A stretch of 64,000 bases of DNA from Iris pallida (GCA_029216955.1 JANAVB010023996.1:12630269-12694268), one strand, 5' to 3'; shown: positions 1 to 13,369, counted from the stretch's first letter. Notes: generated by a model not told the origin, from the sequence alone. A program made the numbers and translations.

Positions 1-32
1 TAGATATATATATATATCTAATATATATTAAG

Positions 33-71
<39 letters not shown>

Positions 72-90
72 ATATAATATATATATATAA
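1..90. repeat. (TA)n microsatellite inside the LTR
   Basis: Nearly pure TA dinucleotides. The right LTR has a TA run at the equivalent place (7163-7198), so the microsatellite belongs to the LTR and has changed length independently in the two copies. Confidence 0.9.
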
Positions 91-2682
91 ATATATACGG
101 AGTTATACCTATGCCAAAAAAATAAAAAATAAAAGGATAATAGAATGTTAGATAGTACTGTTCACTAAACAGTACTGTCTAACCATCAAATTCTTCCCGA
201 GCGGGAAGAAGGAAGAGGATTGAGATGAATCCACAATGAAGGATTGACGAATCCTTTCCAAAGTCTTCACCAACCAATTCGCAGGCAAATCCTCCTCAAA
301 CTCTCCCTAACTCCGATCAAATCCCTGTGTAAATTCAAAATTTAACTCGACCCAAAATTAGATTTAAATATCTGTAAATATAAACGAGCGGATGAGAGTT
401 TTCCCAAAAATTCTCTTGTGAACCCTCACCTCAACCTTGAACACCAAGCGTAACCCGCCTCGTCCGTCTACATACGACCACAAATCGCCGAAGCGCCGCT
501 GTACGAGTCAAACCGGACTGGAGACAAGAGAAGCTCTGTTTTGGGCCGACTACATGTACCTCTCTTTCCGATCAGATTTTTCCATAGTTTCTTGATCGAT
601 TTTCGATTCGTAAATTGTTGTAGAAAGCCTAGTCAACCCTCTACCAGACCCAGTAAATAGAATTAAGTTAGATGGCCTGAGCATTACGGGAGGAACCCCA
701 AATTTTGGTGAAAACACTGTCTCAAACGACAGATTTTTGGCATAAAACACCCATGATTGGATATCACCCTCGCAATCAGCACAACGCGAGATTGAAAATC
801 CTATCTGAACACACTGGTAGACAACATGTCGCACTTTAATCCTTTAGTTCCTGAATTTATTAAGTATGTTGAAAGAAATTTGATTCTAAAAATCTAGGAA
901 AATTAGTTTCAAAACCAGTAAAATTTAGAAAACTTTTTTCGGTACGGCATGCACCTCGACAAATCGGGCGACGTGGTCGCAACCTATAAGCATCGAAATG
1001 CGCGTATGGATGTTGTCGATGTGTGGAAACTGACGAAACTCGATTTTGTTGTGCGTGCACGACGAAATCAAAATGTATCCATTAGATACCCATATCGGCC
1101 CTTTTGTAAACTAACCCCTAACTTCGTGCAGGTTCGTCACCTTGAGACAAAACTTGAGCCAATAGGGCCGTATCATTTTTCTGGTCCTATGTGCCATGTT
1201 TGGTCCGATTCTGAGAAGGTCGACTGGAACGCCTTATTGGCGGGCCCGCGATCCGATCCAACGGACGAAGTTATGCACGGCCCACCGAAATCCAACTTTG
1301 GACATACGATTGGGTTTGTCTTATCAATCTTGACCCATAGACATATAGTTTGATGACTTTAGAGACTGTAGGTACTGGCACACTTTTTGGTTCAAAACGG
1401 GTCCAACGACGGACATCGTTTCGACCCAAAATTATGATTTTCTCCTGTGTCCAGAGTTATACATTTGGGTAGGCATTTCAAGATATATCTTTTACACCAA
1501 GAATGTTCTTGATGTTTGTTTAAACATCCGTAGCTGTTGGTGGATTGTGACTTTCATTTGTCGACGATTTGACTGTTGGATTGCTACTTCTTGCACCACC
1601 TTCATGCAAGATACATTGCCACCATACTCTGTGATTTAATTATATTTATTTTTGCTATTTAAATTCAGTTTATTGCTTATGGTATGTTTTTTCTATCACT
1701 TGTGCGTCTAAGCTATACTTGGGTGCAAGCGACTGAGTTAGTCATTTTTACCGTTGATTTATTCTTACTGTATTGGCTTAGTACTAGAGGACCACCCATT
1801 AACGTGAGGTATTGGTATATCTCATATGGCCTTGACACAGGCTTATCACGAGTTGTGAGTCACATGTAGGACACGTACTCGCGTAGTCGGCTGGCCTTCG
1901 ATACGTATGAGACGTGCGACGGTTAAGAGTAACAGCCAATATATTGTATGATTAGTACACTTGGCAGTTACTAGAGGTTCATATGAGTCGTGGAGATGAC
2001 AATACTAGACATTAGGTGGGGATAACAATACCTTGACGTATGGTCCACTTATACACTTCCTTGATTTCCCTACGAGCGCCGATAGAGACGCAGGCTATTG
2101 ATGCCTATGTACCCTATACGGGAACCAAGTCGATCCTATTATTAGCCAAAAGGCCCTTACATCGAAGGATTGTCTCTTACCTGCATTATCACTGTAGAAT
2201 GGTTAGACACGCTATTGCATACACCTTTCTTTTTATTTATTTATATATCACAGTTTATGTGGCATATTCTTTATGTATCTTATTACATCCCTCTGAGGAC
2301 CTGGTGATCTCTACTTGTGTGTGCTTTAATAATTTTTACATGTGTTCTAGCCAAGGCTGTGATCTTCTCTATTCTTTCGAAGAAGATTGCTCATGTGTCA
2401 TCTTGCTACTTTTATTTCACATTTTTCCCTTATATTGTTCTTCTCATTTGAATGGTTGGTAGTGGATCTGCCTCCGCCCAACTTTTATACAAATGACAAA
2501 TTCAGAGTTGATTTAGTATATATTTATTCTCTTATTGTGGATGAGATTTAGTTGTCATGGTTTACTCAATTTTACAGCTTATGTATACATACGAGGATTT
2601 TTTATATTGGGGTGTACTTCTTATGTATGCAGCTGGCATGTCAACGTACTTAGTCCTATGTATTTTGGGACTGGGTGTTATA
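1..2682 (+). mobile_element. Left LTR of a chromovirus-type non-coding retrotransposon, cut by the window edge
   Basis: This stretch aligns base for base (with indels) to 7163-9790: both contain the block around GTACTGTTCACTAAACAG, the GAGCGGGAAGAAG leader and the same 3' end, TATTTTGGGACTGGGYGTTAYA. The end at 2682 is set by that match to the right copy, which stops at GGGCGTTACA. About 440 bases of its 5' side lie outside the window. Open frames inside it (for example 949-1353 and 2040-2462) match no family and are not conserved as frames in the second copy, so I treat them as chance. Confidence 0.85.
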
Positions 2683-5600
2683 TGTTTTTGTGGTGGCCCA
2701 TACAGGTCTAGTTTGTCGTTCCGATTATATTACTGTACCGAGCAGACCTGCGTATTAGAATAGAGTTTAGGATCTCATCCACATACATGATCTCCAATAT
2801 TGAATCTTATTTTTGAACTCTCGTTTGACAGCCTTGATTTGCCACTTTTTGATCCCTTTCTACGATAATTGTTATCTTTCCTTCCGTGCTTGATAAAGGT
2901 TGGGAACATGACTCATACTAGGTATACGTATTATAATCCCCCTACAAGTTGAACTTTTAGAAGTTGGGTAGTATGCCTTATAACCTATCACACTATTTGT
3001 CCTTACAAACCATTAAAGAGGATTTTAAGAGGGTTACCTAGACTATAATGCTTAAAGATCCATGCCTCATTAGTCAACCAAGGCTTGAGAAAAGAAGATA
3101 GTAGGACGACTGTATAAGCACGAACACTGGATAGGACTTAGATTTCTTAAGGAACTTGAACTATTTATATTCTCGTTTATCATTTTATCGTGTACTTATA
3201 TTTTGAGCTACCTTGACCAATGCTGCTATTATAGCCTAGTTTTTATTGCAAGCTTATTCTCTATCGAGCTTGTTCAGGACATGTGTTTCTTGGTGACGCC
3301 CACTAACATATTATCTAATCAGAAGTAAGTGTATTATGGTATGATCAACCTTAGTGCACTTCGTTCGCTCTTCATATGATTGTCCCTAGTATATTGAGAT
3401 ATAGATGTCTACAGGATCTCACCCGCGCTGCCTTGACAGCTCTCCTTAAATTATTTAATTACCCTTCGAACCTCGTATTCGCAGTTCGATCCCTTCTCCC
3501 ATGAACTCTTTATTGTCTTTTTCCACCTTTACTTACTCCGAAAAAACAAATTCTCGTATCTGAAGAAAGATAAACACGGAACGTCCCCCTTGGTTCGCCA
3601 TACCACCTATGGCCATGAAAAGCTATATATACACGAGTGTAGCAACCATCGGCCAAGCCATATGACTACAACCTTACTTTGAGTTACTTGTCCTCCCCCT
3701 CAACCTACGAACTAATATCGTGACCTTCTAGTCATTTGAATTTGAGAATGATTAGGGTCTTACCCTTAGTCAAAGCACCAACCTAGGAGACTATCTATTC
3801 TCAAGGAACAAATTATTGTGAGTCTCTAATTATTTTTCTTGATTCATACTTTAACTAGCAACCCTTATGCCTTAACCCAACCCTTACTCGACCAAGCCCA
3901 CAGTTTAGACATGAAAGGAGTAGGCAGAAACAAGGACAAGCATTTACCATGACTATGATAGACACCCATCCCGATATTAGGGATCCAGCAGGTGTTATTC
4001 TTGGTATACATTTTTAGTAATAAAGAACTGACTTCGCATTAGAACAACACATTCACTAGCTTAGCCGATATATATAGCTTAACCCTCCATTATATTGATT
4101 TACTAGTTATCAACAAGCAATGCAGGAGCACCACGTTCAATGCCATTAGAAATCTTATAACTATAGTCTGACAAGCTTAACACAAATATAAATTTATGAC
4201 GTAGTCGTTAGAGGTCTTTCATATGACGTGTCGTAGAGTTCATTACCCCCTATCAATAACTTTCGTATACTATGGACGAGTGGAACAATCTATTTTATCA
4301 ACTCGTGTGTCATTATAAGCAATCGTTTTCCATATATCCAAAATCGGATAAATGATCTTTAGACTTGATTCATATCTTCCATATCACATCATCTATTAGG
4401 CCGTCTAGTATTCCTTTATAATCTAGAGTCTAGGTACAATATTTTGACTTTAAATTTTTTTAACCTCATCAATCCTAAAATCGTATTTTAGTTTCTGGAG
4501 TGAATAGGTTGTAAGTCTTTTTAATTTTAAGATTTACTAGGATTACCGATTGATTAGGATAAGTTGTTTCCCGCTAGGATAATCTCATGAACACCCACTT
4601 TCTATTTAGATCATTTGGTGTCCCCCACCATGACATTGATATTCGGAGCACGAGTCCAGCTGTTACCTTCCATCAAATTGCATATGCAAGACCTCGACGA
4701 CTTCACCTCCATCTAGGCATATCATGTCCCACTGAAACACATTCCCTTGTACACTATTTTCATGATAGGACTTTCATGTCAAAAACGACTATCTATAACC
4801 CTTACTATAATACCGATGTACTTCCCGACTTCAATTATAGATCCAACTTTGACTCAAATCCTTCGACCCAATATATAGTTGTGATCTACGCGAAGCCCTC
4901 TATGCACATGCCACTAGTATGCCACCCAATTGACGCCCCATGCTACTTATACACAAAAGCCACAGAAGGCACATTTTTGAGCTTAAGGAACCTAGCTAAC
5001 CAACCCGATTGGCAAATTAACCAACCACTTGAGTTTGAACCTAACTAGGGTACCCTAACCTAATAGGAATGGTTCAATTAATTTTTGGGATCTTATTTAG
5101 CCAATGTAGATTAAATTACAAGATTTGTTCAACCAAGGATTGATGTCTAATGAGAGAATCCATTAAGATCCAGTTAAATCCATCCCTACATATCGTCATA
5201 TTGGGCGACAAAACCAAACTTGATGAAATAGGTCCTTACACCTATTATGTAGTCCCCACCTCATGACCCAATAATCCTCCTCACATGAAATTGTAGCCGC
5301 ATCTCTTTGTAGCTTATGTTAAGAGATGAAGGGAATTCCACGGTACCATCTTGTTTCCAATTACACTTGACCAAGACCTCTCCTACTGTCTTGATAAGAC
5401 ATGGTCAACATATGGGCAAAGTTAAGTAAGCAATACCTAGACTTCCTATTGAGTCCATGACTACAAAACCTTATATCCTCATACATCTTCTTAAAATTTG
5501 ACCTACTTAGAAGTCCTATTACTGCATGTTCCCCGATTAACCAAATTTTCATAAGCTGCTTAGAACATTGAATTTAGTGTACTCTACCTCTTAGAATTAT

Positions 5601-6723
5601 ATTCCAATCATAACTGTTCTTTCAAATTGTTTGTAATATGTGAAACAAATTTCATATTACATTTTATCTCCCTTCACTCGTGTATTTAAATAACAAGAAA
5701 AAAAAAGATCGCAACCTTTGTTCTTCAAAATTCTGTCCTACCATAGATTCGTGTCTTAGTTTTATATTCGAGAACGAAAGTTTCTGTAGTGCATCGATTG
5801 CAAGCCCTCCAAGAAACATAGGGTTCTTGAAATCAGCAAGCAATTGGAAATGAGTGGTTACCGTTTAAACTAATAAATCAACGGTTCATAATGTCCATTT
5901 CTATCCGTATCAGTTGATAACCTCTACTGTGACTTTGATAAATGGAGCACAACACAAGCTTTTCTCCTAATAATTTTTTACACTCATGAGCTAGACCAGT
6001 TAAGCTACACAGGTGACATACATGTTTACGCAAACACACCTACCTATGGTCTATATTAATTACACCATATGTAGGACGAATTCTTCCTTTATAACAAACT
6101 ATATAATATCGACCCATTCCCTTAACTAAACTAAAATTCCAGGATCCATGCAAGACGCATCGCACCTATGATATCTGCTTTACACTCAAGCAAGTATGTA
6201 GTCCTAAATCCTGATTTAAATTCATTTCTCCCAAACTAGTTAGTTTTATTAAGTTTATTAAGAGTATAATTTTCAACTAAGCTTTTATTTAAGAGATTGA
6301 AATTAGTTACTATTAATAGCTATAAGAATTCTAATATTCTTATTAGGCCGACCAAGCTCAGCTATTTGTCTCCTCTTTGTCACAGCCTTATATAAGGTAT
6401 TGGGTCACCATCAGTTGTGAGCTTTAGGTATAGAAAGGTGGATTGGTTAATTAGTATTTAAAAGGTTCTAGATTTTGGACTAAGTAGCATATGATTATTG
6501 AGATGGTTATCCAACTTTTATAAGTTGGGTAGGGCCTAGAACCAAGAAGACCTCATCTTGTAGAATATGGCGACAATTTTGATTCTTGTGAACTCCTCTT
6601 CATCGTTTAGGAAACCAAGTCATGATCCGACGTAACTGCATCCCTTTCTATGTAACCTTGTTGTTCTTTGATATTGAGATTTATTTTAATTTTGAGGACA
6701 AAACTTTTATAAGTTGGGTAGGA
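2683..6723 (+). mobile_element. Non-coding interior of the element between the two LTRs (LARD-like)
   Basis: About 4 kb lie between the two LTR copies. I found no gag zinc knuckle, protease, RT or integrase motif in any frame; the longest frame (4587-5048, 153 codons) is unrecognised. No clear initiator-tRNA binding site follows the left LTR. A phrase resembling the chromovirus polypurine end (AACTTTTAGAAGTTGGGTAG or AACTTTTATAAGTTGGGTAG) occurs three times, near 2952, 6513 and 6702. This fits a large retrotransposon derivative mobilised in trans; a fully decayed autonomous interior is the alternative. Confidence 0.7.
6711..6723 (+). other. Polypurine tract of the LARD-like element
   Basis: AAGTTGGGTAGGA sits directly before the right LTR, preceded by TTTTGAGGACAAAACTTTT. 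Read in sense, the chromovirus fragment at 62736-62775 has the same layout (GAGGACAAAATTTTCTAAGGTGGGTAGGT, then TGTAA), which places this element in that lineage. Confidence 0.75.
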
Positions 6724-7160
6724 TATAAACTCCCAAATTTTTGATGATTGTATATTTTTTATTTAATGTATTTCTACAGTATTTATAATTTATTGGACTT
6801 TCTTACATTTTGCTAATATTATGGTAAATAAGTTAAATGCAATATTTAATGCAAACATAATTTTTTTGTACAAGCTTACGTACTAATAAGTTCAGAAAAA
6901 TATTTTTTATTATTTTGAAAAGAAATTTTTTTTGGAAATTGTTACTATTATTTTTTTTATTTTCCAGGATTTGATTGATTACTAAAGCGCTTCATATGTG
7001 ATAAGTAAACTTCTACTAATATTAATAGTAGCAGGTGTTGCTACATTGGATATAGCTAGTAGGTTCTATGGTTCAAATTATGTACTAAAATATTTAGACA
7101 TAATTTTATAAATGTTACAATTTTTATTAATTTATTTATATTTTCCTTTGGTGTGTATGT

Positions 7161-7162
<2 letters not shown>

Positions 7163-7198
<36 letters not shown>
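7163..7198. repeat. (TA)n microsatellite
   Basis: Uninterrupted TA run in the right LTR, at the same LTR position as the run at 1-90. Both strands read as poly Tyr-Ile in short frames, which are artefacts. Confidence 0.9.
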
Positions 7199-7201
<3 letters not shown>

Positions 7202-9125
7202 TGGTGTGTATGTGATATATATATATGTATATATAATGAACTATATATAAATGTATGTATACAGAGTTATACATGTGCCAATTATAATAATGATAATAGA
7301 ATGTTAGACAGTACTGTTCACTAAACAGAACTGTCTGACCATCAAATTCTTCACGAGCGGGAAAAAAGAAGAGGATTGAGATGAATCCTCAATGAAGGAT
7401 TGATGAATCCTTTCCAAATCTTCACCAACCAATTCGCAGCCAAATCCTCCTCAAACTCACCCTAACTCCCGACCAAATCCTCCTCAAACTCAGCCACCTG
7501 CACAGCACCACGGATCACCAGAACGCCGCTATGCGAGTCAAACTGGACCGGAGACAGGAAAGCTCTGTTTTGGGCCGACGACGGGTACCTCTCTTCCCCA
7601 TCAAAATTTTTCCTAGTTTTTCGATCGATTTTCTATTCGTAAATTGTTGTAGAAAGCTTAGTCAACCCTCTACCAGACCCGGTAAATAGAATTAAGTTAG
7701 ATTGCCGGAGTATTGTGGGAGGAACCCCAAAATTTGGGCAAAACACTGTCTCAAACGATAGATTTTTGGCATTAAACACCCATGATTGGCGTCACCTCGC
7801 GATCAGCATAACGCGAGATTGAATATCCTACCAGAATACACTGGTAAACAACATGTAGCACTTTAACACCTTTCTTTTTGTTCCTGAATTCATTAACTAT
7901 ATTGAAAGTAATTTGATTCCAAAAATCCAGGAAAATCAGTTTCAAAAACAATAAAATTTATAAAACTATTTCTGATACGGCGTGTGTCCTGATAAACTAG
8001 GCGACGTGGTCACAACCCATAAGCATCGGAAGGCGCATATGGATGTTGTCGACGTGTGGGAACTGTGGAACTCGATTTCGTTGTACGTGCACGACAAAAT
8101 CAAAAATTATCCGTCAGATACTCGTACCGGCCCTTTAGCAAACTAGGCCCTAACTTCGTGCATGTTCATCATCTTGAGATGAAACTTGTGCCAACATGAC
8201 AATATCATTTTTTTGGTCATATGTGCCAAGTTTGGTCTGATTCTGAGAAGGTCGACCGGAACGCCTTGTTGGCGGGCCTACGACCCGATCCAATGGACAA
8301 AATTGTGCACGGTCCACTGAAATCCAATTTTGGACATATGGTTGGGTTCATCTTATCAAAACAGACCCGTAGATATATAGTTTGATGGCTTTAGAGACCG
8401 CAGGCACTGGCACATTTTTCGGAGCAAAACGGGTCCAACGACGGACATCGTTTTGACCGAAAATAACGATTTTTCCCCTATATCCAGAATTAGAATTTTG
8501 GCAGGCATTTCATGACATATCTTTTACACCAAGAACGTTCTTGATGTTTGTTTCAACATTCGAAGCTGTTTGCGGATTGTGACTTTTATTTGCCGACGAT
8601 TTGATTGTTGGATTGCTACTTCTTGCACCACCCTCAGAGAAGATACCTTGCCACCATACTCTGTGATTTAATGATATTTATTTATACCATTTAAATTTAG
8701 TTTATATTTTTATTGCATGTTTTTTTATCACTTGTGCATCCAAGCCATACTTGGGTGCAAGCGACTGAGTTAGTTGTTTTACTGTTTATTTATTCTTACT
8801 ACATTGGCTTAGTACTAGAGGACCACCCATTACTGTGAGGTATTGGTATATCTCATACGGCTTAAACACATCTTATCACGAGTTGTGAGTCACATGTAGG
8901 ACACATACTCGCGTAGTCGGCTGGCCATCGATACGTATAAGACGTACGACGGTTACGAGTAACTGCCAATAGATTGCATGATTAGTACACTTCGTAATTA
9001 CTAGAGGTTCATATGAGTCATGGAGATGACAATACTAGGCATTGGGTGGGGAGAAAATACCTTAACGTATGGGCCACTTATACAGTTCCTTGATTTCCAT
9101 GTGAGCTCCGTCGGAGACGCAGGCT

Positions 9126-9221
9126 ATTGATGCCCTCTGACGTTCACTAAGCATTATGGACGTACCCCTATATTGATGCCCTTTGACGTTCCTCGGAGCA
9201 TTACGGATGTAGGCCCATGTT
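9126..9221 (+). repeat. Local tandem duplication of about 50 bp in the right LTR
   Basis: TTGATGCCCTCTGACGTTC and TTGATGCCCTTTGACGTTCC start two adjacent units that continue with AGCATTAYGGAYGTA. The left LTR has a single shortened version here (near 2098), so the duplication is private to one LTR or was lost from the other. Confidence 0.7.
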
Positions 9222-9790
9222 CCCTATACCAAAACCAAGCCGATCCTATTATTAGCTAGAAGGTCCTTGCGTCAAAGGATTGTTTCTTAACTACAATATG
9301 ATTGTAGAACGGTGAGGCACCCTATTGTATGTACGTTTCTTTTTTATTTATATATAATAATTTATATGGCATATTCTTTATGTATCTTGTTACGTCCCTC
9401 TGAGGACTTGGTGATCTCTCCAGGTGTGTGCTTTTATGATTTATACAGGTGTTCTAGACAAGGCTGTGATCTTTACCATTCTTTCGAAGAAGATTTCTCA
9501 TGGGTCATCTTGCTACTTTTATTTCACATTTTTCCCTTGTATTGTTCTTCTCATTTGAATGGTTGGTAGTGGATCTGTCTCCGCCCAACCTTTATACAAA
9601 TGACAAATTCAGAGTTGATTTTAGTACAGATTTATTCTCTTATTGTGGATGAGATTTAGTGGTCATGGTTTACTGCATTTTACAACTTATGTATACATAC
9701 GAGGATTCCATATATTGGGGTATACTTTATATGTATGCAGCTAGCATGTCTACGTACTTAGTCCTAAGTATTTTGGGACTGGGCGTTACA

Positions 9791-10395
9791 GGCCATCCTC
9801 TCTAGTTTTGTAGCAGCTAGAGTCAGGAGACTGCGCACGAGATTTTAAAACTCTAAGGCAGTGTCTTCCAACTCGGCCAGCAGATCGTCAATCGCATCCG
9901 TCGTCGCCTTATACTACGGATAGTCGTGCAAGGCTACCGATTGGGCCCCCACTATAGAGCAGGCCAGTCTGAGCGATTGGCAGTCCCGCAAGACACCCTT
10001 TATGACATGCGTCAAAGCTTGACGAATGGTGCCCAGAACGAGATTGATATAGTATGTACTGTCAGCCAAACCCATTGGGGTCACCAGAGATGCTACAATA
10101 GATGGTCCCGGGGAAGCAACGGTAGCCGACATACGCCTAGGCATTGCAGCCTATGCAGGTGGCACCATGACTGCAGCAAAGGACGTCGTCGGTATAAGGA
10201 AGGTGTCATCCTACCCTGAAACAGCATGCGGCAAAAATAGCCCAAACGCTGCTTTTGTATTTCATCCAGTCGCCCCTCTGGTTGATATTCGGCGATCGAC
10301 CTCCTGGCTTGCTCGACGAGCTCCTGCTCGACGTTTATCACCAGCGCGCAGACGGAGAAGTCAAAAAGTACTTCATTTAAGAGGGAGATGGTCAC
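9791..10395 (-). pseudogene. Remnant of the antisense ORF of TAT-2, C-terminal side
   Basis: Two overlapping minus-strand frames (10395-10093 and 10144-9914) appear to be one frame broken by a shift. The visible protein is polar and probably helical, with stretches such as INVEQELVEQARRSIAEYQ and ATTDAIDDLLAELEDTALE. Its place, antisense and upstream of the 3' LTR, matches the coiled-coil-like tail of the antisense gene in the complete TAT copy (53648-54055). Sequence similarity between the two tails is weak by eye, so the link rests mainly on position. Confidence 0.45.
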
Positions 10396-10779
10396 AAAAA
10401 GTACAAAAAATTGAAAAATAGAAGTATGAGATTTGTTTTAAGTAAAACAAATATTCGTGCAGGTACTACCAGGTAACACTGCGCTTCAGAAAGATTAGTT
10501 TCCATGCAGATATTACTTAGTAGATTTGTGTCTCAATGAGGGAGCATCCGTACAGGTACTACGTGATAATCTTGTGCATCAGCAAAAACTTCAGCACATC
10601 TTACGGTTGCTACTTTATGAAAGTAAAACGACCATGTGCATCGGTTGAACGATGCTTCAGCGCATCTATGAACACTCCTCTGAAGAGAAAGTGTCCATGC
10701 ACATCGGCTAGGAAAGCTTCAGCACATCTACGAGGACCAAAGTACTACCAGCGACAGGCGGCCGCACGTTGCTATGAAC

Positions 10780-10900
10780 TTTGGCACCAACGTTCGGTGA
10801 GTCATCAACGTCAACGGCCTCTGATGCGGGTGGCTTTCCTTTAGCTTTCTTGGAGCTCGCCGTCGGAGCTTTTGGGATTCTTAATTTCTTGGGGGACTAT
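10780..10900 (-). pseudogene. First-exon remnant of the TAT-2 antisense gene
   Basis: On the minus strand a short frame reads SPKKLRIPKAPTASSKKAKG followed by KPPASEAVDVDDSPN. This lysine/alanine/proline-rich leader resembles the first exon of the antisense gene in the complete TAT element (57940-57802, MASKASKASKDSKAFKASAA). No ATG remains in frame. A TATA-like box lies about 100 bp upstream on the same strand. Confidence 0.45.
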
Positions 10901-10999
10901 TGCGGGAAAAGTTAGTATTTGAAAGAGGAAAAAGACTCTGATGAAAAGCTTCTGTAAGAAGAAAAGAAGGACAAAAGCTTTTCTCTCTCCAAACAGACC

Positions 11000-11010
11000 C
11001 TACTTATAGG
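11000..11010 (-). promoter_or_regulatory. TATA-like box of the TAT-2 antisense gene
   Basis: The minus strand reads CCTATAAGTAG, followed by a pyrimidine/purine-rich leader and then the lysine-rich exon. The complete TAT copy has CTATAAATAG in the same relative place. Confidence 0.45.
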
Positions 11011-11278
11011 GTACGGCTACATCAGCGAAAGAAGACAAAATGCTTCATGAACGAGGAAACTCTTCGGGTGACGTAGAAATTAAGAGTAAAGATCATGATG
11101 ACCGTTCCCTAGAAACGAGGAGTTGTGATCAACTTTTAATAAAAGGAAGGCTCAAGGCATTTAATGCCGAAGGCTAAGCATGACGACAGCCAGTCAGTAA
11201 GCATGTTGGACATTCACTTGCAAAGGACACGTGTATGCTTCTGTTCAAATTATTACGGGCTTGACTTAAGTTCGAAAC

Positions 11279-11294
11279 ACTTTGAAGGGGGTTT
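11279..11294 (+). other. Polypurine tract of TAT-2
   Basis: ACTTTGAAGGGGGTTT directly before TGTAGAAGCAT. The complete TAT copy has ACTTTGAAGGGGGTCT at 58381-58396. Confidence 0.85.
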
Positions 11295-13369
11295 TGTAGA
11301 AGCATAAAAAATGGAGACATATCAAAAGCACATGTAGCGTCCCCACTACACATGGCTTCACAAAAGGGCATGTACCCCAGAAGCACAGACAGATAATCAA
11401 AACAGATGGGTCATAAAAAGTTATTTATTAAAATCATGTCTACAAAGATCTATTACAGATTCATCATGATTACATGAAAAGAACTTCTTTTCTACAGGGA
11501 TCTATTACAGATTCGTCATGAAAAGAACTAAAGCGCCTAAAAATCTACAAGGGGGTTAATCTTCACAGACGTGCAGCCCCCGAGATGCGCAGCACTGTCA
11601 GAGCTTACCATTTTTTGAAGCAGCTATTGGCCCGACCAAGAACTCAGTCCACAGCACAGGCTGTGCCACCGCCATTGAGCAGGGTTGAGCACAACCTATG
11701 GCTCTTCGAATTGGCAATCAATCCAAATCAGAAATCTTGGATCTCGAAGACCTCCAAGATGTTGTTCAGGTTCGAACTCCTTACGCCAAACGCTCAAGTG
11801 CATCTCGAAACTCAGTAGCAGCTCTTTGGCAAGAATACAGCTTCCTTGAACGAAGGGATCCACAACCAATTGTCGACTTGTGCAAGCCCGACGACCGTTC
11901 GAAGCTAAGTAGGGATCGGGCATGACGGTGGGAATGTTAAGAAGACACAACCCTTCAGAAAAGCTTTCCTTTATATATGGTGAGTGTGGTCCAACCCACA
12001 TGCCATGTGGCCGTCGGTCAAAGACTCCCTAATTAATAGGATAGACCTAAGACTCAGCACAATAAATCTCATTTAATAGGTTCATTCGATAGAATCCTAG
12101 GCCACTGACTTCTTGAATTCCCTAAATAACGGCGATAATTAATGTAGAGGATGATCGACTCATCCATCAAAAGAGCAGTCATTAATTGCTTTTATGACTT
12201 TGACAAAAACTAGCTCATTCGAATCAGAAGTGCAGCTAGTTCACTGTGCCCTCGCTTCAACCCAAAAGCGCAGCATCCTCCATCCCATCCGAAAGTATAG
12301 CCAGTTCAAAGGCTTATTCATCTGACACTTTATTTTCCAAAGCATAAGTCTACTTGACGCCCTCAAGCACACTAACTCCGTTGCCCAAAGCACAAGTCCA
12401 CTCGTCGCTCTAAAAGTGCATTGACTCCGTTGCCTAAAGCATAAGTTCACTCGTCGCTCTAAAAGCATAGTGACTTCGTTGCCTGAAGAACCTATCCACT
12501 CGTCGCTCTAAAAGCACAGTGACTCCGTCTCCTAAAGCACCGTCTACTTATCGCCTAGAAGTGTAGTGATCTTAAAGCCTCGCCAGAAGCGCAGCTCACA
12601 TAGATGCACAGTCTTATGGGGTAAAGTTGTTCCATATGGCCAGACGGATGTTTAAGTCCTTTTCAGATTAGTTTATTTAAAAACTACCGCTCTTACGATA
12701 GGATAAAGTTTGATTCTGTTGATAAGAGCAATAACCTATCGGTTTGTCTAAACCACAAATAAGAAAAAAATTTGTTCTTATGGACGAGGGCCATATCGAA
12801 TTGGTTTATTTAAACCAATGCCCCCCTGTGATAAGACAAAATCTAACATCAGGGATAGGAACAGAATCTGCTCAGTTTCATCCGATCAACAGTAAAAATA
12901 CGCCACATGTTATTTATTCGATCATGTTGATAATTCCCCCAAGATCTTGATAAAGGAGAATCCCAATGTCTGCCATGTGTCAGGTCAGCAGCAGCCCTCA
13001 CTGTGCAACTTCGAGATTCTCTCATATCTCTACGTACAGTGTTCCTGCACTATCCTTATACACATCGTATATGTCCTTCCCTGTAAAATGAAGAAGTTTT
13101 CCTTTGATAAAGAGGATTCAAAATCTTCACAAATTCGGTATCATCTTGATTGGCAACCCCATAGTTCCAATCACAAGCACGCGAAAGCTAGAGCAAGTTC
13201 AACTCGTCGTCAGATCGTCAATAGAGTAAAAAAGCCGCTGCAGTGCTCGATCTCCACCGCCACACTTCCCCAAAAAACTTTGTGTTTAGATCTCATGTTT
13301 AGGAATCGATTGTACTCTTTTTAGGTTTAATATACAAAAAGATTGTATAACCGTTTGTCATGGCAAACA
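11295..13369 (+). mobile_element. 3' LTR of TAT-2
   Basis: Begins TGTAGAAGCAT and ends CATGGCAAACA, the same termini as the LTRs of the complete TAT element; 2075 bp. The next base resumes the copia reading (GTAATATTATAGGAATAGG, also seen at 38891 in E3). GTAAT at 13370-13374 should therefore be one half of the target duplication, with the other half left of the window. The middle of the LTR differs completely from the other TAT LTRs here. Confidence 0.88.
12344..12580 (+). repeat. Tandem repeat of about 50 bp in the TAT-2 LTR
   Basis: Four to five units share ACTCGTCGCTCTAAAAG, then GACTCCGTTGCCTAAAGCA. They decay towards the right, where the last unit reads ACTTATCGCCTAGAAG. The unit is absent from the other TAT-type LTRs, which carry different repeats at this position. 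Confidence 0.8.

Larger units (their letters stand above)
6724..9790 (+). mobile_element. Right LTR of the LARD-like element
   Basis: Starts TATAAACTCCC (decayed TGTAA) after the polypurine tract and ends GGGCGTTACA; 3067 bp. It matches 1-2682 along its length. To its right, sequence switches to the 3' part of a TAT element (9791 on), so the whole element is an insertion into TAT. The target duplication cannot be checked because the left flank is outside the window; GGCCA follows on the right. Confidence 0.88.
9791..11294 (+). mobile_element. 3' internal part of a TAT-type gypsy element (TAT-2)
   Basis: This lies between the end of the inserted chromovirus-type LTR and a TAT polypurine tract and LTR. 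It has the layout of the complete TAT element at 53.6-58.4 kb: antisense coding remnants, then an antisense promoter, then the tract and LTR. The stretch 10440-10760 holds loosely repeated phrases such as GTGCATCGG and CTTCAGCACATCT. The gag-pol part is beyond the left edge of the window. Confidence 0.75.

Noticed and set aside
949..1353. 134-codon open frame in the left LTR
   Set aside because: The aligned positions in the right LTR and in the solo LTR 34966-37870 do not keep the frame open, and no domain is visible.
4587..5048. 153-codon frame in the LARD interior
   Set aside because: It is the longest frame there but has no recognisable domain. Surrounding frames are dense with stops and I have no second copy to test conservation.
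7056..7324. Short frames rich in Tyr-Ile
   Set aside because: They are translations of the TA microsatellite.
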